From Turneriella sp942492915 (lineage in GTDB: Bacteria > Spirochaetota > Leptospiria > Turneriellales > Turneriellaceae), in the NCBI GenBank assembly GCA_942492915.1, contig OW818662.1, positions 496,001 through 560,000 of the forward strand: a stretch of DNA of 64,000 nt, given 5' to 3'. A program made the position numbers and the translations under genes. Positions 61,227-64,000 of the stretch are shown one piece after another. The notes beneath the pieces are model-generated. The model did not search any database. It had not been told where the DNA came from and saw nothing but the letters and a program-made list of their open reading frames with translations. Positions within the stretch are counted from its first letter, which is position 1; each line of letters opens with the position of its first letter.

Positions 61227-63540
61227 CGTTTATAATTTCGAGTCAGACATTCATTTGTGGATTAAAGATGCACTGGGAAATATGCATCTGCTCAAGGATA
61301 CATTTCATCCCGTTATTTATGCAGATGCCAATCCCGATCGCCTTAGAAAGTTAGTTCAGAGGCTCACCGAAATGCGAGCCTTGGTAGAGGCTCCAACCTT
61401 TGTAACAAAGAAGCACTTCTATCGTAACGAAGAAGTCAGGGTATTGCGCTTAGTCATAGCCAAACCTTCAGTGCTAAGTCGTATCAAACGAAAACTCTAC
61501 GGATTGATTGATCGTATTGATATTTATCATTCCGATTTAGAAATACCGAATGCGTACATGCATGAGAAGCATATCTATCCTTTCGCACCCGTTATAGCGA
61601 GACTGAAGAAACCACCTCAATGGAACCAGCTCGATGCTATCATAGCATTGGAGTCAGAGACCGTGTTGGATTATGAGATTCCCAAATTGAGGGTGATGGA
61701 AATTACTCTGGAGAATTCCCATAGGTTAGAAGTAAGTGTGGTCAATCGTCTACTCGTCACTTGTGGCAGTAGTACGCTGAAGCTTAATGGGGAGAATATC
61801 GAAACCGATTTGGTTCAACTGAACAATATGTTGTTGAATCTTGATCCTGATGTCATACTCACATCGTATGGAGACCAGAAGATTATGCCGACGCTGTTCA
61901 CGTGGTCTTCAACAGCCAAGATTCCTCTCGCTCTCGATAGGGATCAGGTTCCGGGTCTGCAACGCAATATTGTTAAGAAAGGCCTTTCTGTGAACACCTA
62001 TGGCTCATGGATATTTCGAGCAGCTAGTTATCCGCTATATGGGAGGCTCCATATAGATTCAGGCAATAGCTTTGTATTCAGCCATTCTGATTTTGCCGGA
62101 GTCATTGAACTTTCGCGGCTCAGCCGAACACCAATACAGCGCGTGGCCCGGACATCTACAGGGGCGGCACTCACCAATATGGAAGTGCACAATGCAATGG
62201 ATCGGCAATACCTGGTCCCGTGGCAAAAGAGCAAGGTGGAGAGCTGGCGAACTGCCTATGCAATGATAGAAGGTGATAAAGGTGGTCTAATATTTCAGCC
62301 CAATATTCGGCAGGGAAGTTTATATGAAAACGTAGCGCAGCTAGACTACTCGCAAATGTACCCTTCGATTATGGTGAGGAACAATATCTCCCCTGAATGT
62401 GTGAATTGCGAATGTTGTGCCAATGATCCCGATGTGCCACGGGCACCTGAAAGCCACTGGCATATCTGCCATAAGCGACAGGGCATTGTTGCCCAAACTC
62501 TGAGTCATGTGTTAGCTCGCCGGAAGCACTACAAGGGGATATTGAAAAGAGGGGAGAATCCGGAGATTGATGCCAAACAAGGTGCCCTCAAGTGGCTGCT
62601 CGTCACATCCTTTGGATATTTGGGATACCGAAATGCCAAGTTTGGTCGTCTTGAATCACATGAGGCAGTAACCTCGTTTGGAAGGGAGATATTGCTTAGG
62701 GCTAAAGAGTTGGCTGAAGATATGGGCTATGAGTTTCTCCACGCCATTACGGATAGTATGTTTATCCGCAACCACGATAGCACTCCCATAGATAGGTCTC
62801 AACTGGCATTACTGTGTCAGCGAATCCATGAAGAGACGCAAATAGAAATGGCCATTGAAGGAGTTTACTGCTGGGCTATCTTTCTCCCGTCAAAGGTCGA
62901 CCCAGAAGCATCTGTGGCGAACCGGTATGCTGGGCTATTCGACAGCGGAAAACTGAAAATTAGGGGGTTGATTACGAGGCGAAAGGATATGCCAGCCTTT
63001 GTGAAGGCGTTTCAGAATGAACTGCTCGAACGTATGGCACAACACCCTTCTGTCGATACGCTGCGCCGAGAACATGCAAATATGGCCGAACTCTTCGAAT
63101 CATACAAGAATCAATTATACAACCGCTCGGTGCCTTGGCGAGACCTGCTATTGAGACGTACTGCTAGCAGGGGAGCAGGCGAGTATGCAGTTTCAACTGG
63201 AACCGCCATGGCATTGGAGCAAATGAGAAAGCGCGGTATCGAAATTCAAGCAGGGGAAAAGGTTAGGTATCTCGTGATCAACCAAGAGAGCAAGGTTGCG
63301 GAGCATCGTTACATGGCAGAAGAAACGGTACTCTTGCGCTCAAATAGGTCTCCCGTACTGTACGATGTGAACTTCTATTTTAAGCTTCTCTTAGAAAGCT
63401 ATGAAGAAATCTGGCAGTTCTTTGCCCCCGATAAGTATTTCGGATGGCTGCAATTCTCTGGAATTGAAAGGACGCTCTTTGATGACTTGGGCACGGGGGA
63501 ATCGGAGAGGCCCCATTTGGCAGAGACCCAAAACCATTGA
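61201..63540 (+). CDS. PolB2-like B-family polymerase homologue, second copy
   Basis: This 779-residue protein is a paralogue of 14361-16694. Motif A keeps D382 (LDYSQMYPSIM); motif B reads LKWLLVTSFGYLGYRNAKFG without NSxYG; motif C is HAITDS (514-519), again with isoleucine for the first aspartate. The exonuclease motif is LRVMEITLE and the ExoII region SYGDQKIMP, so proofreading looks lost. The NCECC cysteine cluster after motif A and RRKDMPAFVK near the thumb match copy 1. Both copies share the same changes, so this is a family trait. Confidence 0.82.
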   Translation: MEIRGYLFDVYNFESDIHLWIKDALGNMHLLKDTFHPVIYADANPDRLRKLVQRLTEMRALVEAPTFVTKKHFYRNEEVRVLRLVIAKPSVLSRIKRKLYGLIDRIDIYHSDLEIPNAYMHEKHIYPFAPVIARLKKPPQWNQLDAIIALESETVLDYEIPKLRVMEITLENSHRLEVSVVNRLLVTCGSSTLKLNGENIETDLVQLNNMLLNLDPDVILTSYGDQKIMPTLFTWSSTAKIPLALDRDQVPGLQRNIVKKGLSVNTYGSWIFRAASYPLYGRLHIDSGNSFVFSHSDFAGVIELSRLSRTPIQRVARTSTGAALTNMEVHNAMDRQYLVPWQKSKVESWRTAYAMIEGDKGGLIFQPNIRQGSLYENVAQLDYSQMYPSIMVRNNISPECVNCECCANDPDVPRAPESHWHICHKRQGIVAQTLSHVLARRKHYKGILKRGENPEIDAKQGALKWLLVTSFGYLGYRNAKFGRLESHEAVTSFGREILLRAKELAEDMGYEFLHAITDSMFIRNHDSTPIDRSQLALLCQRIHEETQIEMAIEGVYCWAIFLPSKVDPEASVANRYAGLFDSGKLKIRGLITRRKDMPAFVKAFQNELLERMAQHPSVDTLRREHANMAELFESYKNQLYNRSVPWRDLLLRRTASRGAGEYAVSTGTAMALEQMRKRGIEIQAGEKVRYLVINQESKVAEHRYMAEETVLLRSNRSPVLYDVNFYFKLLLESYEEIWQFFAPDKYFGWLQFSGIERTLFDDLGTGESERPHLAETQNH

Positions 63541-63578
63541 TGTTTCGCAATGTTTACTCTTCCATTTGAGTACCAATA

Positions 63579-63716
63579 ATGTCTACAGTATCTCAAGAAA
63601 CTCTATCAGATAGAAACTATTATCAACAACTAGAAGACAAACTAGTAATAGGAAGAGAACGTAGACTCATAACCAAAACCCGCAAAGCTGAAGAAAAAAA
63701 TACACCCCAGGATTAA
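63579..63716 (+). CDS. possible small protein after the second PolB
   Basis: A 45-codon frame (MSTVSQETLSDRNYYQQLED...) rich in charged residues follows polB by 38 bp. Weak GAG ribosome site; no family recognised. It may be a short cassette member or chance. Confidence 0.4.
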   Translation: MSTVSQETLSDRNYYQQLEDKLVIGRERRLITKTRKAEEKNTPQD

Positions 63717-63728
63717 CTGAGGTGTATT
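63692..63728 (-). terminator. intrinsic terminator for the minus-strand gene at the window end
   Basis: On the minus strand AATACACC/GGTGTATT forms an 8-bp stem followed by TTTTTTTCTTC. It lies 6 bp downstream of the stop at 63734. Confidence 0.7.
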
Positions 63729-63733
63729 CGGGT

Positions 63734-64000
63734 TTAGAACTCGAAACTTAGAAAAGATTTGCCTGTTTGTTGTTGTCCTAAAGAGGTATGAGTACAAGAA
63801 GTTTTCCATACCATAGAATCTCCAGCAACAAAACTAACTGTATCTGGGTCTGTGTATACTGTATTTACAGCAGTATTTTCAGGTACTGTTATTAGAATAT
63901 CAGTATCTACATTATTCTTCGTCAGAGTATATACACAACTTACTCCAGCTGTTGTTGTCGATAAACGTGTCAATTTTACATTCTTAACCATTCCTGCTCG
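63734..64000 (-). CDS. C-terminal part of a structural or phage-tail-like protein, cut by the window edge
   Basis: The frame is open to the right edge and ends ...SLGQQQTGKSFLSFEF. NVKLTRLSTTTAGVSCVYTL and LTKNNVDTDILITVP, then DPDTVSFVAGDSMVWK fit a beta-sandwich common in phage tail or collagen-like virion proteins (xYTLxxNGVDT...VxVxAGD). An internal ATG at 63991 is probably not the start. A terminator follows. Confidence 0.6.
   Translation of the reverse strand, partial: RAGMVKNVKLTRLSTTTAGVSCVYTLTKNNVDTDILITVPENTAVNTVYTDPDTVSFVAGDSMVWKTSCTHTSLGQQQTGKSFLSFEF

Overview
The window joins a GC-rich chromosomal backbone (about 1-18,220) to an AT-richer mobile or defence island (about 18,220 to the end). 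The host is a Gram-negative bacterium: it has complex I subunits (NuoE, NuoG, NuoI), MraY, a WaaE/KdtX-like lipopolysaccharide glycosyltransferase, a periplasmic-facing M23 peptidase and an outer-membrane barrel. The overall look reminds me of Leptospirales spirochaetes such as Turneriella, but that placement is an impression and the sequence does not prove it.

Backbone, 1-18,220. A desaturase with its own ferredoxin/flavin reductase lies behind a perfect 15-bp palindrome. Next come a trans-sulfuration enzyme, threonine synthase, a YhhN-family membrane protein and mraY. A tightly overlapping minus-strand chain runs nuoG-nuoI-M23 peptidase-glycosyltransferase-two methyltransferases. A LexA-like repressor then faces a plus-strand cassette: a RecA-like protein without a Walker A loop, two small proteins, and a B-family DNA polymerase homologue with a damaged motif C and lost exonuclease motifs. 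A HAD phosphatase, nuoE, tRNA-Thr and tRNA-Tyr follow.

Island, 18,220-38,300. It begins at tRNA-Tyr with an IS1595-like transposase ORF whose end lies antisense inside the tRNA. A candidate replication origin follows (three 76-78 bp iterons plus a 12-bp hairpin) next to a gene II/X-type replication initiator. A set of small operons, each with its own terminator, ends in an ArdC anti-restriction protein. Then come a strongly folded non-coding block, an HNH-AP2 endonuclease, a DUF2779 protein, a second gene II/X-type initiator, a type I restriction-modification system (hsdRMS), and GIY-YIG and HNH endonucleases.

Island, 38,300-64,000. Gene modules alternate in direction and several of the spacers share a short repeat. 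The modules are a PD-(D/E)xK nuclease pair, an outer-membrane protein with a 2,331-residue Rhs toxin and a trail of immunity genes and broken toxin tips, a small membrane pair, a SIR2 pair, a HEPN protein with a membrane protein, and an operon of LexA-like repressor-SRAP-small protein-HEPN protein. The last repressor faces a second copy of the RecA-like/MGRT/PolB cassette, separated by two 17-bp operator palindromes. A minus-strand structural protein runs off the right end.

Two things stand out. First, a repressor-controlled, duplicated cassette pairs a probably inactive B-family polymerase with a probably inactive RecA-like protein, which looks like a functional analogue of SOS mutagenesis cassettes. 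Second, one small (~60 residue) domain occurs in front of three unrelated effectors (PD-(D/E)xK nuclease, SIR2, HEPN), suggesting a shared antitoxin or adaptor module; in one case it sits in the same operon as the SOS-type repressor that faces the polymerase cassette.
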